Origin: Geobacillus stearothermophilus ATCC 12980
Lineage (GTDB): Bacteria; Bacillota; Bacilli; Bacillales; Anoxybacillaceae
DNA: 64,000 nt
Reading direction: 5' to 3'
Assembly (NCBI RefSeq): GCF_030369615.1
Contig: NZ_CP128494.1
Location: 2,747,501 to 2,811,500 of the forward strand
Below the pieces are notes generated by a model, which saw nothing but the letters and a program-made list of their open reading frames with translations, was not told the DNA's origin and did not search any database. Each line of letters opens with the position of its first letter. The stretch's first letter is position 1. Below, in pieces: positions 35,494-46,013 of the stretch. The position numbers and the translations under genes were made by a program.

Positions 35494-36312
35494 ATGATGA
35501 CGATGCCAAAAGCGTTAACGATCGCCGGCTCGGACAGCAGCGGCGGCGCCGGGCTGCAGGCGGACTTAAAAACGTTCCAAGAGCTTGGCGTTTACGGCAT
35601 GACGGCGATCACGACAATCGTCGCCATGGACCCGCACAACCGGTGGGCGCACCAAGTGTTCCCCGTTGACCTAGCAACGATCGAAGCCCAGCTTGAGACG
35701 ATCATCGTCGGCGTCGGGATTGATGCCTTAAAAACAGGCATGCTTCCGACAACTGATATCATTGAATTAGCGGCGCGGACGATTGAAAAGCATGGTTTGA
35801 AAAATGCGGTCGTCGATCCAGTTATGGTGTGCAAAGGGGCGGATGAGCCGCTCCACCCGGAAAATACGGTGTGCTACCGGGAAACGCTTGTACCAAAAGC
35901 AACGGTCGTGACGCCGAACTTGTTTGAGGCGGCGCAGCTAGCCGGCCTGCCGCGCATTGAAACGGTTGAAGACATGAAAGAGGCGGCTGGACGCATTCAT
36001 GAGCTCGGAGCTCAATATGTGATCGTCAAAGGCGGACGGAAAATTCCGCACGACTATGCGGTTGACGTCCTTTACGACGGCAAAACGTTTGAACTCCTCG
36101 AATCGGAGCGGATCGACACGACGTATACGCATGGCGCCGGCTGCACGTTCTCAGCCGCCATCGCCGCCGAACTGGCAAAAGGCCGGCCGGTGAAAGACGC
36201 CATCGCCACCGCCAAGGCGTTCATCACCGCCGCCATTCGCCATTCGTTCCCGTTAAACGAATACGTCGGCCCGACGCATCACGGCGCGTACCGACGCTAT
36301 GAAGGAAAGTAG
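35494..36312 (+). CDS. thiD: Hydroxymethylpyrimidine/pyridoxal kinase
   Basis: Ribokinase-like kinase of the ThiD/PdxK type, acting on hydroxymethylpyrimidine (phosphate) or B6 vitamers; the B. subtilis counterpart YwdB (PdxK) does both. About 272 residues with the N-terminal AGSDSSGGAGLQADLKTFQELGVYG substrate region, VVDPVMVCKG, TPNLFEAAQL, and the catalytic anion-hole motif THGAGCTFSAAIAAELA. Four start codons (GTG 35488, ATG 35491, 35494, 35497) lie in a row, plus ATG 35503; AAAGGAG is best spaced to 35494. The IS701 insertion has probably replaced the native promoter. Confidence 0.9.
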   Translation: MMTMPKALTIAGSDSSGGAGLQADLKTFQELGVYGMTAITTIVAMDPHNRWAHQVFPVDLATIEAQLETIIVGVGIDALKTGMLPTTDIIELAARTIEKHGLKNAVVDPVMVCKGADEPLHPENTVCYRETLVPKATVVTPNLFEAAQLAGLPRIETVEDMKEAAGRIHELGAQYVIVKGGRKIPHDYAVDVLYDGKTFELLESERIDTTYTHGAGCTFSAAIAAELAKGRPVKDAIATAKAFITAAIRHSFPLNEYVGPTHHGAYRRYEGK

Positions 36313-36496
36313 GCCACGTTTCGATCCTTGTCTTTTTTCACAAGACAGCCCGCTCCCGGAGCAATAGCGCTAGCTTCTTTTGCAAGACAGAGAACCGGCG
36401 TGCCCATGCCTAAAAAATGGATGCACAGGACGGGCTTGGCCATAATCAAATAGGCATTATGCGCCGCGACAACATGGAGAAAGGAGAGTGCCGCCA

Positions 36497-37357
36497 TTGC
36501 GCGTATCCGCTGTCCAATATCATTTGCATACGATCCGTTCGTTTGACGAATTTGCCGCGCAAGTGACGCATTACGTCAAAACAGCGCAAGAGTTTGACGC
36601 CGAGTTTGTCTTGTTCCCAGAATTTTTCACGACCCAATTGCTTTCCATTCCACTTGATGACGGACGTCAAGCAGCGATCGACGACTTGCCGGACTACACG
36701 GAGCCGTATTGCGGGCTGTTTACGTCGCTCGCCAAAGACACGGGCATGTATTTGATCGGCGGTACGCATGTCATCCGCGAAAACGGCAAGCTGTACAATG
36801 TCGCCCACTTGTTTGCGCCGGACGGAACGATCCATCGCCAAGCGAAGCTGCACATCACCCCGACCGAGGCCAACGAATGGAACATCGCCCCGGGTGACGG
36901 ACTGCACGTCTTTGAAACGGACAAAGCGACGATCGCTATTTTGACGTGCTATGACATCGAGTTTCCGGAAATCGTTCGCCTGGCGCGCGCGAAAGGGGCG
37001 GACGTCATCTTCTGTCCGTCGTGCACCGACGATCGGCACGGGTTTTATCGTGTACGGTATTGCTGCCACGCGCGGGCGGTCGAAAACGAAGTGTATGTCG
37101 TCACAACCGGCACGGTCGGCTCGCTTCCAACGGTCGACTTTATGCGCGCCAATTTCGGCCAGGCGGCCGTCATCACGCCAAACGACATTCCGTTCCCGCA
37201 AGGCGGCGTCCTTGCGGCGGGCGAGATCAACAGCGACATGGTCATTACGGCTGACCTTGACTTGTCGCTCCTTCGCAAAGTGCGGGAAAAAGGATCGGTC
37301 GCGACATGGCGCGACCGGCGCACTGATCTGTATCCAGACTGGAACACGATGGCGTAA
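36497..37357 (+). CDS. Nitrilase-superfamily carbon-nitrogen hydrolase
   Basis: A 286-residue hydrolase with the complete Glu-Lys-Cys triad: E in VLFPEFFTTQ (about 43), K in IHRQAKLHITP (about 120) and C in ILTCYDIEFPE (about 155). Family members hydrolyse amides or nitriles; the substrate cannot be read from sequence. I chose TTG 36497, ten bases from AAAGGAG; an in-frame GTG at 36488 sits too close to it. The 180 bases before it back to thiD carry no gene I trust. It likely follows thiD transcriptionally. Confidence 0.85.
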   Translation: MRVSAVQYHLHTIRSFDEFAAQVTHYVKTAQEFDAEFVLFPEFFTTQLLSIPLDDGRQAAIDDLPDYTEPYCGLFTSLAKDTGMYLIGGTHVIRENGKLYNVAHLFAPDGTIHRQAKLHITPTEANEWNIAPGDGLHVFETDKATIAILTCYDIEFPEIVRLARAKGADVIFCPSCTDDRHGFYRVRYCCHARAVENEVYVVTTGTVGSLPTVDFMRANFGQAAVITPNDIPFPQGGVLAAGEINSDMVITADLDLSLLRKVREKGSVATWRDRRTDLYPDWNTMA

Positions 37358-37674
37358 CAGCGGCGGCCCTTCGCCCCGCCTCCGGGCGGAGGTGCCAAGG
37401 GGGGCTGCGGCCGGACTAAAAGGGTGCGGCGCCGCGACATGTGTTGGCATCCGAACCAAAGCAGGGTGCGGCACCCCTTTGCCTCGTCTTAAAGCTGATC
37501 ATGGCGACACCGCCTCAACACTGCCATCGCCCAGCCGAAACAGCATAGCGACGCGGCGACACGGTAAGGCGGTCGGACGAATTGCGAGGCCGCAACAACG
37601 CCTATATGATGAAGGACAAAATGCCGATCATGACAACAGGGTGTCCCCACCGAGGAACACCCTGTTCATTTCGC
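37358..37674. other. GC-rich intergenic region, no gene seen
   Basis: Holds a small GGGTGCGGCACCC hairpin near 37464 and an AACAGGGTGT/ACACCCTGTT stem near 37637-37670 close to the putP stop. Neither has a proper T run, so I call no terminator. Open frames here are extensions of neighbouring out-of-frame readings. Confidence 0.4.
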
Positions 37675-39132
37675 TTATGACAACGATTTCTTAAACTGAT
37701 CAAACTGTTCCGCCACTTTCCCTTCCGGCGCTTTCGTCAACAGGCTCACGACGACAATAGCGGCGAGGCTCGCGGCGAAGCCGGGAATCATCTCATACAA
37801 CAGCCCTTTCAAATACTCCGACTGCGTCCACAAAATGACCGTTGCCGCCCCAGCGACCATGCCGGCGAGCGCCCCCCATTTCGTCATCCGCCGCCAGCAT
37901 AAGCTAAGCAAAATGACGGGGCCAAACGATGCGCCAAATCCAGCCCACGCATAGCCGACCAAGTTTAAAATGGTGTCGTTTTTCGTGTACGCCAGCGCCG
38001 TTGCGACAATGGCGACAAGGAGCACCGACAAACGCCCGACGAAGACAAGCTCCTTATCCGAAGCCGCGCGGCGGAACACGACTTTATACAAGTCTTCGGT
38101 CAGCGAGCTCGACGTGACGAGCAACTGTGACGAGATCGTGCTCATAATCGCCGCTAAAATCGCCGCCAGCAAAAACCCGGTAATAATCGGATGGAACAAA
38201 ATGTGTCCGAGTTGAATAAACACCGTTTCCGGATCATCAAGCTTCATGCCGCGCTGCGAAAAATAAGCGATTCCAAAAAGACCCGTCAACATCGCTCCGA
38301 CAACGGAGAAAATCATCCAGCCCATGCCGATGCGGCGGGCGCTTTTCATTTCTTTCACCGACTTAATGGCCATAAAGCGGACGATAATGTGCGGCTGGCC
38401 GAAATACCCGAGCCCCCAGGCGAATAACGAAATGATGCCAAGAACACTCGTTCCTTTCCATAAGTTCAACAAGTTGGGATCGATGTCGCGGATCGTCTCC
38501 ATCGTATCTACTGGCCCGCCTGTATGGAACAGCGTCACGACTGGCACTAAAATCAACGCGATGAACATAATCGTCCCTTGGACAAAGTCCGTCCAGCTGA
38601 CGGCCAAAAAGCCGCCAAACAGCGTGTAGGCGACAACAACACCGCCGACGATCCACAATCCCGTATGGTAGCTAACACCAAATGAGTTTTCAAACAGAAC
38701 GCCCCCCGAAACGAGGCCGGACGAGACATAAAACGTAAAAAAGACCATAATGACAATCCCAGATACCATTCGCAACAATTTCGTGGCATCCCCGAATCGG
38801 TTTTCCAAAAACTCCGGAATCGTAATCGAGTCGTTCGCTACTTCCGTATAGACGCGCAAGCGCGGCGCGACAAACAACCAGTTTGCATAAGCGCCAAGCG
38901 TCAAGCCGATGACGATCCAGGCGGCACTCACCCCATCGACATACATCGCCCCCGGCAGCCCCATGAGCAGCCAGCCGCTCATGTCGGAAGCCCCGGCGCT
39001 GAGCGCCGTCACCGCCGGTCCGAGCGTCCGGCCGCCAAGCATATAATCAGACAAATTGGACGTCCGTTTATACGCCCAATAGCCAATCCAAAGCATGCCG
39101 ACTAAATACACAATGACGGAAAATAAAACCAT
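37675..39132 (-). CDS. putP: Sodium/proline symporter
   Basis: SLC5-family sodium-coupled proline uptake. The 485-residue, roughly thirteen-helix protein shows [21 protein letters not shown], the sodium/proline-binding part of helix 2 typical of PutP, and [11 protein letters not shown] further on. Ribosome site GGAAGGAGAGCCCAT before ATG 39132. It diverges from the amino acid ABC operon across an AT-rich 400-base region. Whether it serves catabolism or osmoprotection (OpuE-like) cannot be decided. Confidence 0.92.
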   Translation of the reverse strand: MVLFSVIVYLVGMLWIGYWAYKRTSNLSDYMLGGRTLGPAVTALSAGASDMSGWLLMGLPGAMYVDGVSAAWIVIGLTLGAYANWLFVAPRLRVYTEVANDSITIPEFLENRFGDATKLLRMVSGIVIMVFFTFYVSSGLVSGGVLFENSFGVSYHTGLWIVGGVVVAYTLFGGFLAVSWTDFVQGTIMFIALILVPVVTLFHTGGPVDTMETIRDIDPNLLNLWKGTSVLGIISLFAWGLGYFGQPHIIVRFMAIKSVKEMKSARRIGMGWMIFSVVGAMLTGLFGIAYFSQRGMKLDDPETVFIQLGHILFHPIITGFLLAAILAAIMSTISSQLLVTSSSLTEDLYKVVFRRAASDKELVFVGRLSVLLVAIVATALAYTKNDTILNLVGYAWAGFGASFGPVILLSLCWRRMTKWGALAGMVAGAATVILWTQSEYLKGLLYEMIPGFAASLAAIVVVSLLTKAPEGKVAEQFDQFKKSLS

Positions 39133-39465
39133 ATGGGCTCTCCTTCCTCTACTGTCTTGTCACCACTTTCATCATAACGAAATTGATAGTATTTACACAA
39201 TAGTATTTATTTTTCCATACCTCTATAATAAACAAATTGACAAAACCTTTGCCAACTCTACCCTCTTTCTGGTATAATATTCTGTAAATTCAAAATCAAT
39301 CGTTTATGTCTTTTTATACATAAAAAATTATTTTATAAAAATGCACACGAAATGATATTAGCCATATGCCCTTCAGTTAATGTGGCGAAAAACATTGAAA
39401 AATGCGCCTTTTCCCCATTTATACGGCGTGCCAAAATGTTCAAACAATTATTTTTATAAAACCTA

Positions 39466-39494
39466 TTGCATAATAACAAAAATATTGATAGTAT
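39466..39494 (+). promoter_or_regulatory. Sigma-A promoter candidate, ABC transporter operon
   Basis: TTGCAT, 17-base spacer, TAGTAT, about 45 bases before the start codon. The 39133-39465 stretch is AT-rich and holds no gene. Confidence 0.45.
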
Positions 39495-39538
39495 GATAAT
39501 CGTTCATCGACAATGATTCCAAAGGGGGATTTTATAGG

Positions 39539-40360
39539 ATGTTAAAAATGAAGAAAGGTTTGATCGTAGCGGTCGTTGCTGCGTTGTTTATGGCGCTCGC
39601 CGCTTGTGGCAAGTCGACAGAAACAAGCTCTCCGTCAGGCGCTGAAAAAGAAGGGAAGCAAAAAATCACCGTCGGGACGGACGCGTCGTTTGCGCCATTT
39701 GAATATATGCAAAAAGGAAAAATTGTTGGGTTTGACGCCGACCTTTTGGATGCGGTGATGAAAGAAGCCGGCTTGGATTATGAATTAAAAAACATCGGCT
39801 GGGATCCGCTGTTCGCTTCGCTGCAAAGCAAAGAAATCGACATGGGCATTTCCGGCATTACGATTACGGACGAACGGAAACAATCTTATGATTTCTCAGC
39901 TCCGTACTTTGAAGCAACACAAGTCATCTTAGTCAAACAAGGCAGCCCGGTGAAAAACGCCCTTGACTTAAAAGGGAAAACGATCGGCGTTCAAAACGCG
40001 ACAACCGGTCAAGAAGCTGCGGAGAAGCTATTTGGCAAAGGCGATCATATTAAAAAATTCGAAACGAGTGTTGTTGCCATTATGGAACTGCTAAACGGCG
40101 GTGTTGATGCTGTCATCACGGACAACGCGGTGGCAAACGAATACATGAAAAACAATCCGGACAAAAAATTGCAAGTCATTGAAGATCCACAAAACTTCGC
40201 TTCGGAATACTACGGCATGATCTTCCCGAAAGAAAGCGAATTGAAAGCCAAAGTGGACGAAGCATTGCAAAAAGTGATCGACAGCGGCAAATATGCAGAT
40301 ATTTACAAAAAATGGTTTGGCAAAGAACCGAATATGGAAGGCTTAAAACAACAACAATAA
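39539..40360 (+). CDS. Polar amino acid ABC transporter, substrate-binding lipoprotein
   Basis: Extracytoplasmic binding protein (SBP_bac_3) anchored by a lipid: signal peptide with lipobox LAAC (Cys22). The mature part has the family start ITVGTDASFAPFEY and the ligand-contact segments FDADLLDAVMKEAG, SGITITDERKQ and AVITDNAV. The 273-residue length is normal. Closest types are glutamine/arginine binders (GlnH, ArtP); I cannot choose. First gene of a three-gene operon. Ribosome site AAAGGGGGATTTTATAGG. Confidence 0.92.
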   Translation: MLKMKKGLIVAVVAALFMALAACGKSTETSSPSGAEKEGKQKITVGTDASFAPFEYMQKGKIVGFDADLLDAVMKEAGLDYELKNIGWDPLFASLQSKEIDMGISGITITDERKQSYDFSAPYFEATQVILVKQGSPVKNALDLKGKTIGVQNATTGQEAAEKLFGKGDHIKKFETSVVAIMELLNGGVDAVITDNAVANEYMKNNPDKKLQVIEDPQNFASEYYGMIFPKESELKAKVDEALQKVIDSGKYADIYKKWFGKEPNMEGLKQQQ

Positions 40361-40374
40361 GCGCACGAACATAG

Positions 40375-40413
40375 AAAAATGCGTAACTGCTAGCAAGTTA
40401 CGCATTTTTCTTA
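40375..40413 (+). terminator. Intra-operon attenuating terminator
   Basis: AAAAATGCGTAACT/AGTTACGCATTTTT 14-base stem between the binding-protein and permease genes. It probably lets only part of the transcripts continue, giving excess binding protein. Confidence 0.85.
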
Positions 40414-40429
40414 GAGAAAGGTGAGATCG

Positions 40430-41086
40430 ATGGATTTTCGTTTTGATATTATTGTTGAATACGCCCCTTACTTTTGGCAAGGGCTGCTCGTAACGATCGG
40501 CGTATCATTAGCCGGCATCGTGTTCGGCCTCATTCTCGGCCTGTTCATCGGCCTTGGCAAAATGTCGTCCAACCCGATTATTCGTTTGCCGTTTTCGTGG
40601 TACATTAACTTTTTCCGCGGTACGCCGCTTGTCGTGCAAATTTTGCTCGTCCATTTCGGCGCCATGCCGCTCTTTTTCGCCCAGCCAAATGCCGTCGCTT
40701 CCCTGGCCGTCTCGCTGTCGCTCAACTCGGCCGCGTATGTGGCCGAGATTTTCCGCGCCGGCATCCAGTCGATCGACAAAGGGCAAATGGAAGCGGCCCG
40801 CTCGCTTGGGATGACGCATGCGCAGGCGATGCGCTACATTATTTTGCCGCAGGCGTTAAAGCGAATGATTCCGCCGTTTGCGAACGAGTTTATCGTCTTA
40901 ATTAAAGATTCGTCGCTTGGGATGGTCATCGCCGCCCCGGAAATCATGTATTGGGGGAAATCGGCCGCGGGTGAGTATTACCGTGTTTGGGAGCCGTATT
41001 TAACAGTGGCGTTCATCTATTTGCTCTTAACGCTTTCGTTAAGCAAACTGTCACACTATCTTGAAAGGAAGTATTCGACCCAATGA
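40430..41086 (+). CDS. Polar amino acid ABC transporter permease
   Basis: A 218-residue inner-membrane permease (His/Glu/Gln/Arg family) with about five helices and the coupling EAA loop [37 protein letters not shown] 40430 is preceded by AGAAAGGTGAG; an in-frame GTG three codons earlier lies inside that site. It overlaps the ATPase gene by four bases (ATGA). Confidence 0.92.
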   Translation: MDFRFDIIVEYAPYFWQGLLVTIGVSLAGIVFGLILGLFIGLGKMSSNPIIRLPFSWYINFFRGTPLVVQILLVHFGAMPLFFAQPNAVASLAVSLSLNSAAYVAEIFRAGIQSIDKGQMEAARSLGMTHAQAMRYIILPQALKRMIPPFANEFIVLIKDSSLGMVIAAPEIMYWGKSAAGEYYRVWEPYLTVAFIYLLLTLSLSKLSHYLERKYSTQ

Positions 41087-41805
41087 TTGACGTACGCCAG
41101 CTGAAAAAATCGTTCGGTTCGCTCCAAGTTTTAAAAGGAATCGATGTCCATATTCGCGAAGGAGAAGTCGTGGTCGTCATCGGCCCATCGGGGTCGGGAA
41201 AATCGACGTTTTTACGCTGTTTAAACTTGCTTGAGGATTTCGATGAAGGTGAAATTATTATTGACGGCATTAATTTAAAGGCGAAAGACACGAACTTAAA
41301 TAAAGTGCGGGAAGAAGTCGGAATGGTGTTCCAGCGCTTTAACTTGTTTCCGCATATGACGGTGCTGAACAATATCACGCTGGCACCGATGAAAGTGCGG
41401 AAATGGCCGCGTGAAAAAGCGGAAGCGAAGGCGATGGAGCTGCTCGCCAAAGTCGGGCTGCAAGACAAAGCGCACGTCTACCCGGACTCCCTCTCCGGTG
41501 GACAGGCGCAGCGCGTCGCCATCGCCCGGGCATTGGCCATGGAACCGAAAATCATGCTGTTTGACGAGCCGACGTCAGCGCTTGACCCGGAAATGGTCGG
41601 GGAAGTGCTCTCGGTCATGAAGCAGCTGGCCAATGAAGGGATGACGATGGTCGTCGTCACCCACGAGATGGGCTTTGCCCGTGAAGTCGGCGACCGCGTC
41701 CTGTTTATGGACGGCGGCTACATTGTCGAGGAAGGGAAGCCGGAAGACTTGTTCGACCACCCGCAGCATGAGCGGACGAAAGCGTTTTTATCAAAAGTGC
41801 TGTAA
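41083..41805 (+). CDS. Polar amino acid ABC transporter ATP-binding protein
   Basis: GlnQ-type ATPase of 240 residues. Walker [10 protein letters not shown] (about 33-41), Q loop in [14 protein letters not shown], signature [15 protein letters not shown], Walker [15 protein letters not shown] and the switch histidine in [10 protein letters not shown] are all present. Coupled by overlap to the permease and followed by a strong terminator. The substrate follows that of the binding protein, likely a polar amino acid. Confidence 0.94.
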   Translation: MIDVRQLKKSFGSLQVLKGIDVHIREGEVVVVIGPSGSGKSTFLRCLNLLEDFDEGEIIIDGINLKAKDTNLNKVREEVGMVFQRFNLFPHMTVLNNITLAPMKVRKWPREKAEAKAMELLAKVGLQDKAHVYPDSLSGGQAQRVAIARALAMEPKIMLFDEPTSALDPEMVGEVLSVMKQLANEGMTMVVVTHEMGFAREVGDRVLFMDGGYIVEEGKPEDLFDHPQHERTKAFLSKVL

Positions 41806-41807
41806 AA

Positions 41808-41844
41808 CGTCGTCTTGCCTGTTTGAGGCAAGACGACTTTTTTA
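41808..41844 (+). terminator. Terminator of the amino acid ABC operon
   Basis: CGTCGTCTTGCCT/AGGCAAGACGACT stem with T6. Confidence 0.92.
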
Positions 41845-41959
41845 GGCACATATCATGCCCCCTATAATGCAACCACGTTGCCTCTCCATCTCTTCAATGT
41901 TCCGTCAACGGCTCCCCCATTTCAGGCATCTATGACACCACAAAAGCCCTTCTGAACAT

Positions 41960-41987
41960 AAAAAGCCGGCCGAACCCCGGCCAGCCT
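41960..41987 (-). terminator. Terminator of the qox operon
   Basis: Minus-strand GGCTGGCCG/CGGCCGGCT stem (two G-U pairs as RNA), loop GGGTT, then T5. Confidence 0.8.
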
Positions 41988-41991
41988 CGCT

Positions 41992-42291
41992 TTACAACAC
42001 AAACTGCATCACCCAAATCGAACCGGCGACAACGACAACAGCAATAAAGAAGCTGTATACCATGTTGAACGTTTGCACTTTGCCGCTGTCGCTTTCGTTG
42101 ACGTGCATGAATAGAAACAGCTGCAAGCTCGCTTGGATGATCGCGAACAAGACGATGATGACGATCACGGCTTTAAGCGGCAGCCCAGACGAGAGCGCCA
42201 CCCAAAGAGCCGCAAACGTCAAGACGAGCGACAACAAAAACCCAATAATATGTTTCCACGGAAATGATTCGCGATGGCTGTTTGCGCCCAT
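41992..42291 (-). CDS. qoxD: Quinol oxidase aa3-600 subunit IV
   Basis: A 99-residue membrane subunit with three helices and the conserved QASLQLFLFMHVNESDSG segment. Last gene of the qoxABCD operon; a one-base gap separates it from qoxC. Its role in the complex is assembly or stability. Confidence 0.92.
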   Translation of the reverse strand: MGANSHRESFPWKHIIGFLLSLVLTFAALWVALSSGLPLKAVIVIIVLFAIIQASLQLFLFMHVNESDSGKVQTFNMVYSFFIAVVVVAGSIWVMQFVL

Positions 42292-42292
42292 G

Positions 42293-42907
42293 TTAGATCA
42301 CCATCCCTAACAAATAGACGAGCGTGAAGATGAAAATCCAAACGACGTCCAAAAAGTGCCAGTACAAGCTGACAATAAACACTTTGCGCGCTGTTTTCGG
42401 CGTAAAGCCGCGCTGGAGAAGCTGGATGATGATCAAAATCATCCAGCCAATCCCTACACTGACGTGGGCGCCGTGCGTGCCGACGAGCACGAAAAAGCTT
42501 GATAAAAATGCGCTCGTCTGCATCGTCGCTCCTTCATGGACGTAATGGATGAACTCGCGAATTTCAACCGTAATAAACCCCAACCCAAGCAGAAGCGTCA
42601 CGAGCAGCCAAGCGATCAGCCCGCTCATGCGGCCGCGGCGCATTTCAAAAATGGCCAACCCACATGTGAAACTGCTCGTCAACAGCAACAACGTTTCGAT
42701 CAAAACGTCTTTTACCTCAAACAGCTCCGCTGCCGTCGGCCCCGAGCCGGTCCGTTGGAACAAGACGAGATATGTCGCAAACAGCGTCGCAAACAGCGCG
42801 ACTTCCGCCCCGAGGAAAATCCAGAAACCCAATATGTTCAACCGACTTTCTTGCGTCCGATACTCCAGCGGCACCGTTTCCTCATAGCGATGTGCAGCTT
42901 CTCCCAT
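42293..42907 (-). CDS. qoxC: Quinol oxidase aa3-600 subunit III
   Basis: A 204-residue, five-helix heme-copper oxidase subunit III with the family pattern WIFLGAEVALFATLFATYLV and GTHGAHVSVGIGWM. It lies three bases after the end of qoxB, with GGGGGCGTGACGA as ribosome site partly inside qoxB. Intact. Confidence 0.93.
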   Translation of the reverse strand: MGEAAHRYEETVPLEYRTQESRLNILGFWIFLGAEVALFATLFATYLVLFQRTGSGPTAAELFEVKDVLIETLLLLTSSFTCGLAIFEMRRGRMSGLIAWLLVTLLLGLGFITVEIREFIHYVHEGATMQTSAFLSSFFVLVGTHGAHVSVGIGWMILIIIQLLQRGFTPKTARKVFIVSLYWHFLDVVWIFIFTLVYLLGMVI

Positions 42908-42910
42908 TCG

Positions 42911-44856
42911 TCACGCCCCCTTCCGCACCGCTCGTTCCGTCCGTTTGATTTCGTCAACCGGAATATGGTAGCCATCATCGTCTTCAAATGAGCGGAGAAT
43001 CAATCCAAGCACAATGAACAACGCACCAACGATAGCCAACGCAAACCACTTGAACACAAGGCCGAACCCGGCGACGAAAAACGCCACCGACATCCAAAAC
43101 GGGCGTCCTGAGTTGCTTGGCATATGGATCGGCTTCAAGTCTTCTTCTTTCACGTGGAAGCCGCCATACTTTTTCTTCATCACCCAATACGCGTCCACAT
43201 CTTCGACAACCGGCGTCACCGGGAAATTGTAATGCACCGGCGGCGACGCGGTCGCCCACTCAAGCGTCCGTCCGTTCCACGGGTCGCCGGTCATGTCGCG
43301 CTCGCCGTAGCGGGCGCTGTAATAAATGTTGTAACAAAGCACGATAAACCCGATGCCCATCAACACCGCCCCGACCGTCGCGACGACGTTGAGCGGCGTC
43401 CAGCCGAGACCAGCCGAGTACGTGTACATGCGGCGCGTCATCCCCATCAATCCTAGGAAATACATCGGGAAGAAGCAGATGTTAAAGCCGATCATAAACA
43501 GCCAAAACGTCCACTTGCCAAGCCGTTCATTCAAGATATGGCCGAACATTTTCGGATACAATAATGCAAACCGGCAAAGCAGGCGAACACCGTACCCGCG
43601 ATCAACACGTAATGGAAATGGGCAATCAGAAAATAGCTGTTATGGTATTGATAATCGGCCGCGGCCATTGCCAGCATCACGCCTGTCACGCCGCCGATGA
43701 CAAAGTTCGGAATAAACGCCAGCGACCAAAGCATCGCGGTTGTAAAACGAATTTTCCCTTTTCGGATCGTAAACAGCCAGTTGAAAATTTTCACCCCGGT
43801 CGGGATCGCGATCGCCATCGTCGTGATCGAGAAGGCAGAGTTCACGGCCGGCCCTGCGCCCATCGTAAAGAAGTGGTGCACCCAAACGATAAAGCTTAAA
43901 AACGCAATGCCGACGATCGAACCGACCATCGCCTTATAACCGAACAGCCGTTTCTGCGCAAACGTGCTGACCACTTCCGAGAAAATGCCGAACGACGGCA
44001 AAATGACGATATACACTTCCGGATGGCCCCAAATCCAGAACAAGTTCGCCCAGAGCATCGACATGCCGCCGTTGGCCATCGTGAAAAATTGCGTGCCAAA
44101 TACGCGGTCGAACGTCATTAATGCCAAGGCGACCGTCAACACCGGGAAGGCGAAAATAATGAGCACGCATGTGATGAGAATCGTCCACGTAAACATCGGC
44201 ATGCGCATCAACGTCATGCCCGGCGCACGCATTTTTAAAATCGTGACAAGGAAGTTGATCCCGGTCATCAATGTTCCGATCCCGGAAATTTGTAAAGCGA
44301 CAGCGTAATAGTTGTTGCCGACGCCATGGCTGAATTCGTTGCCGGCAAGCGGGAAGTACGCCGTCCAACCGGCGTCCGGCGATCCGCCGATGACGAATGA
44401 AATGTTAAACAGCAACGCACCGAAGAAAAAGAGCCAAAAGCTTAACGCATTCAAATATGGAAACGCGACGTCGCGCGCCCCAATTTGCAGCGGAACGACA
44501 ATGTTCATCAAACCGATGATGAACGGCATCGCCATAAACAAGATCATAATCGTCCCGTGCGTCGTAAATATTTCATTATAATGTTGCGCGTCAAGAAACT
44601 TCATGTTCGGCGCGGTCAGCTGCGCCCGCATCAAAAGCGCATCAACGCCGCCGCGGAAGAGCATCAAAACTGCGCAAATAATGTACATGACGCCGATTTT
44701 TTTATGGTCGACGGTAGTGAGCCATTCGTTCCACAGCCATTTCCATTTTTTAAAATACGTCAAGACGAACACAATGCCGATTATCGTTAAAACGATCGCG
44801 ACATCAGCCGCGTAAATGAGCGGCTCTCCGGTTACGAAAAACTCGCTCCATTTCAT
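42911..44856 (-). pseudogene. qoxB: Quinol oxidase aa3-600 subunit I, broken by a one-base frameshift
   Basis: Heme-copper subunit I. Residues 1-430 read normally from ATG 44856 (ribosome site AGGAGGAGCG), with low-spin heme ligand [10 protein letters not shown], the CuB/Tyr site [14 protein letters not shown], the HHFFTMG pair and the final heme-a [12 protein letters not shown]. Near 43559 the reading changes frame: the minus strand has CATTATTGTATCCG, where one more G (TATTGGTATCCG) would give HYWYPKMFG and continue perfectly in the 216-codon frame 42911-43561. The whole would be about 648 residues, the usual size. Either a sequencing error or a recent inactivation; all else in the operon looks sound. 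Confidence 0.9.
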
Positions 44857-44873
44857 CTTTCGCTCCTCCTTTC

Positions 44874-45779
44874 CTACTCCCCATGATGGTGACCGTTTGT
44901 CATCGTTTCATCATGTTGATCGTCATTTTTCATTGGCTTTCCATCTCCATGATGGCTGTTCTGTTTCGCATGGTCAATCCATTGCAAGTGGGTGTTCGAA
45001 AACGTCATTCGCCCAACAAGCCCCGGTTTTAAAATTTGTGTGTATTTTTCCTCATCGAGCTTCGGGGCGGTTTGTTTCACTTCATTTATCCATTTGCGGA
45101 AGTCCGTTCCCGTTTGGGCGACAACCTCAAATTCCATATGGGCGAACTTTTCCCCGGAAAAGTTGGCGCTCCGCCCCATATACGATCCTGGTTTATCAGC
45201 TTGTAAAATCAGCTCTGTCTCCATGCCGTCCATCGCATATTTTTGTCCGCCTAGCTCCGGCACCCAAAACGAATTCATCGGTCCGACGGACGTGAGCTTG
45301 AATTTGACCGGCACACCGGCCGGAATATGGACGTAGTTGACCGTTTCAATGTTTTCTTCCGGATAGCTGAAAATCCATTTCCAGTTCGCCGCCGTCACAT
45401 GAATCGTGATCGGTTTCACGTTCTCGGTCGGCGGCTTTTCCAATGCAAACGTCGCCTTCACTGTTGGAACAGCGAGCGCAGCGACAATCAAAATCGGAAT
45501 GGCCGTCCAGACGACTTCAAGCAACGTGTTTCCTTCCTCATCCGGCGGCTCATAGCCGGCATTTTCCGGCTTCTCGCGATAACGAATGAGAAAAACGGCA
45601 AACAACGTAAATACAACAACAATAATGAACAACATAAAGCCGACAGACCACATGATCAAATCATACTGCATGCGCGCCACCGGCCCTTGCGGATTTAACA
45701 CCGCTGTGCGCTCGACGCAACCACCAAGCAAAAGCAAAAACGGCAAGGCTAACATGACGCGCCATATCGCCTGTTTCAT
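44874..45779 (-). CDS. qoxA: Quinol oxidase aa3-600 subunit II
   Basis: A 301-residue lipoprotein-type subunit II: signal with lipobox LLGGC (Cys21), two membrane helices, then a cupredoxin domain. The copper A ligands (CxxxC) are absent, which marks a quinol rather than cytochrome c oxidase. The C-terminus after about residue 268 is a His/Asp-rich tail (HHGDG, NDDQHDE, NGHHHGE) that might hold metal. ATG 45779 follows GGGGGATACAGAGCG. First gene of qoxABCD. The region 45780-46013 upstream should contain the promoter, which I could not place. Confidence 0.94.
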   Translation of the reverse strand: MKQAIWRVMLALPFLLLLGGCVERTAVLNPQGPVARMQYDLIMWSVGFMLFIIVVVFTLFAVFLIRYREKPENAGYEPPDEEGNTLLEVVWTAIPILIVAALAVPTVKATFALEKPPTENVKPITIHVTAANWKWIFSYPEENIETVNYVHIPAGVPVKFKLTSVGPMNSFWVPELGGQKYAMDGMETELILQADKPGSYMGRSANFSGEKFAHMEFEVVAQTGTDFRKWINEVKQTAPKLDEEKYTQILKPGLVGRMTFSNTHLQWIDHAKQNSHHGDGKPMKNDDQHDETMTNGHHHGE

Positions 45780-46013
45780 CGCTCTGTATCCCCCTTTATC
45801 CGTCCCCGATATCCAGGGCGTCTTCCATCCAATAATTTATTTGTTTTCTACCATATCAAAGTTGAAAATATTTGAAACCAACACACGCAAAAGTTCATAA
45901 ATCAGCAAAACATTTGTCACCAACTGTTCAATCATTGTTCAAGAAATCGTCACTTGTTTTCCTCGTTCAGGGAAATATTGATGGGAAAAGGGATTGAAGG
46001 AAGAAAAAGCCAT

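Noticed and set aside
36297..36443. Minus-strand frame between thiD and the nitrilase-like gene
   Set aside because: Reads smoothly for about 48 codons but has no Shine-Dalgarno and no terminator, and overlaps the thiD end; insufficient support.
36951..37694. 247-codon plus-strand frame over the nitrilase-like gene end
   Set aside because: Mostly out-of-frame reading of the hydrolase gene, then low-quality sequence.
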